Below are positions 19,445 to 21,041 of a stretch of 21,041 nucleotides of DNA, in pieces. Source of the stretch: Deltaproteobacteria bacterium RIFCSPHIGHO2_02_FULL_40_11 (lineage in GTDB: Bacteria; Bdellovibrionota; JACOXK01; 2-02-FULL-40-11); NCBI GenBank assembly GCA_001798105.1, contig MGRI01000074.1, forward strand, positions 5,219 through 26,259. Reading direction: 5' to 3'. The position numbers and the translations under genes are program-made. The stretch's first letter is position 1; the number at the start of each line of letters is the position of its first letter. The notes under the pieces were generated by a model. It searched no databases and was not told the origin of the DNA. It saw only the letters and a program-made list of their open reading frames with translations.

Positions 19445-21041
19445 GCGGCTTTTTCGACGGGATGGATAGAATACGGTTTCTGCCCTTCTTTTTCCTTTTC
19501 TAGGGCCGCTTCAAACACATCATCTAATGTTTTTGCAAAGATAAATTTAATTTGGGCGCGAATGTCTTTTGGAATTTCTGTCAGCATATGATGATTTTGA
19601 TAAGGAATAATCACAGTTTGGATATCATTTCGAAGGGCTGCTAAAACTTTATCTCGAACACCCCCCACGGCATAAACTTTTCCAGAGAGGCTAATTTCAC
19701 CGGTCATGGCAATGTCTTTTCGAACGGGGCGCTTGGTAATCATCGAAAGCATGGCTGTGGCAAGTGTTACGCCCGCCGAAGGACCATCTTTGGGAATCGC
19801 CCCTTGGGGAACATGAATATGAATTTCATGTGTTTCAAAATAATCTTCGGGAATATTAAATTCGTCTTGTTTGGACCTAAGATAGGTTAAGGCCGCCTGT
19901 GCAGACTCTTTCATCACATCGCCCAATTGGCCGGTCAGCGTAAAAGCCCTGTTTTTTGCTTTCATTTCACGGGCTTCGACAGATAAAACTTCTCCACCAT
20001 AAGGCGTCCAGGCCAACCCGGTCGCTATTCCAATTTCATTTTTTTCTTGTTTCTCTTCATCTCGAAAATATTTCATAATGCCCAAGTAATTTGGCACATT
20101 TTTGTCTGTAATTTGGATGGTTCCTGTATAGCCCTCAGAGACCTGTCTAGCCACTTTTCTGCAAACGCCCGCAATTTCTCTTTCTAAATTTCGAAGTCCG
20201 GCTTCTTGGGTATAATTATGAATAATTTTTTGAATGCCCGAATCTGCGAATTCAACAGTACCGGGTTTTAAACCATTGTGTTCCATTTGTTTGGGCACCA
20301 AAAACTTTTGAGCAATTTTTATTTTTTCATGTGCCGTATAGCCTGGAATTTGAATCACTTCCATCCGGTCTTTTAATGCAGGTGGAATGGGATCTGTTAA
20401 ATTGGCGGTTGCAATAAATAAAACTTTTGAAAGATTAAAATGCACATTTAAATAATGATCTGTAAATGTATTATTTTGTTCTGGATCCAAAACTTCTAAG
20501 AGGGCGGAAGAGGGGTCACCCCGAAAATCGGCACCCAGTTTATCCACTTCATCCAGCATAAAGATTGGATTATTGGTTTGAACTTGTTTGAGGCCTTGAA
20601 TAATTTTTCCTGGCATGGCCCCTACATAGGTACGCCTGTGTCCTCGAATTTCAGCTTCATCTCGAACTCCCCCTAAAGAGATGCGATGAAATTTTCGTCC
20701 CATGGCTCTTGCAATTGATTTTCCAAGAGACGTTTTTCCCACCCCGGGCGGCCCCACAAAACATAAAATAGGACCCGCAATATGTTCTTTAATTTTTCGA
20801 ACCGCTAAAAATTCTAAAATTCTTTCTTTAATTTTTTCTAATCCATAGTGATCTTCATCCAAGACTTCTTTCGCCTTTTTTAAATCGATAGCATCTTCGG
20901 TATGCTTGCTCCAAGGCACATCACACAACCATTCTAAGTAATTTCGAACTACGGTGGATTCCGAAGAATCTGGATGCATGCGTTCCAAGCGATCTGCTTG
21001 TTTTAAGGCTTCTTTTTTAACGTCTTGTGGCATTCCTGCAG
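19441..21041 (-). CDS. lon: Lon ATP-dependent protease, C-terminal two thirds (5' end outside window)
   Basis: The frame is open to the right edge, so the gene is partial. The first methionine, at 21033, is internal: the preceding codons read Ala-Gly, and the sequence MPQDVKKEALKQADRLERMH matches the middle of Lon just before the AAA+ module. Numbering from that Met, Walker A is GPPGVGKT (94-101) and Walker B is FMLDEVDK (158-165). The Ser-Lys protease dyad is Ser419 in PKDGPSAGVTLATA and Lys462 in VGGVRDKVLAAL. Lon degrades misfolded and regulatory proteins in the cytoplasm. All key residues are intact. It converges on xseA with a 4-base overlap and no terminator between them. Confidence 0.96.
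   Translation of the reverse strand, partial: AGMPQDVKKEALKQADRLERMHPDSSESTVVRNYLEWLCDVPWSKHTEDAIDLKKAKEVLDEDHYGLEKIKERILEFLAVRKIKEHIAGPILCFVGPPGVGKTSLGKSIARAMGRKFHRISLGGVRDEAEIRGHRRTYVGAMPGKIIQGLKQVQTNNPIFMLDEVDKLGADFRGDPSSALLEVLDPEQNNTFTDHYLNVHFNLSKVLFIATANLTDPIPPALKDRMEVIQIPGYTAHEKIKIAQKFLVPKQMEHNGLKPGTVEFADSGIQKIIHNYTQEAGLRNLEREIAGVCRKVARQVSEGYTGTIQITDKNVPNYLGIMKYFRDEEKQEKNEIGIATGLAWTPYGGEVLSVEAREMKAKNRAFTLTGQLGDVMKESAQAALTYLRSKQDEFNIPEDYFETHEIHIHVPQGAIPKDGPSAGVTLATAMLSMITKRPVRKDIAMTGEISLSGKVYAVGGVRDKVLAALRNDIQTVIIPYQNHHMLTEIPKDIRAQIKFIFAKTLDDVFEAALEKEKEGQKPYSIHPVEKAA

Noticed and set aside
1..21041. CRISPR array, tRNA or rRNA genes, insertion sequences
   Set aside because: No regularly spaced direct repeats, no cloverleaf or rRNA-like stretches, and no transposase motifs were seen on either strand.

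Overview
The window is about 21 kb of moderately AT-rich bacterial DNA. It reads as a Gram-negative, probably Bdellovibrionota or another 'deltaproteobacterial' lineage. The evidence is an outer-membrane secretin, many Sec signal peptides, a TIGR02147/DUF4423 regulator (a family best known from Bdellovibrio and Fibrobacter), a MeaB-type GTPase, and a near-consensus sigma-54 promoter. This placement is inference from gene content, not a database match.

Layout. (1) 1-2480, minus strand: the 5' end of a meaB-like GTPase, then a tightly coupled pair made of a TIGR02147 regulator and a secreted HEXXH protein. (2) 2481-2789: intergenic DNA with a minus-strand promoter, a hairpin with a T-tract, and a near-consensus sigma-70 promoter facing the pilus locus. 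(3) 2790-17275, plus strand: one long Tad/Flp pilus locus in which nearly all genes touch or overlap. Its first half is tadC, a DUF192 gene, three membrane proteins carrying four FHA domains in total, and a PP2C-like protein. After a second promoter with a long leader come two Flp-type pilins, two TadE-like pseudopilins, cpaB, the secretin cpaC, a TadZ-like/TadA fusion ATPase, tadB and a secreted YD-repeat protein. (4) 17276-17773: a -24/-12 promoter driving a small secreted protein, closed by a long hairpin. (5) 17774-21041: a small membrane-protein gene containing a palindromic repeat, a symmetric divergent promoter, xseA, and the 3' part of lon converging on xseA.

How it works together. 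CpaC should be the outer-membrane pore and CpaB its periplasmic partner. TadA powers assembly, TadB and TadC form the inner-membrane platform, and the Flp and TadE-like proteins are the (pseudo)pilins. The unusual part is the FHA/TPR/PAS set plus a PP2C-fold protein with altered metal-site residues. Together they suggest a phosphothreonine-responsive control layer on the pilus, analogous to the Fha/PppA branch of type VI secretion. No kinase and no prepilin peptidase lie in the window. The secreted YD-repeat protein at the end of the operon is a candidate surface adhesin or substrate of the machine.
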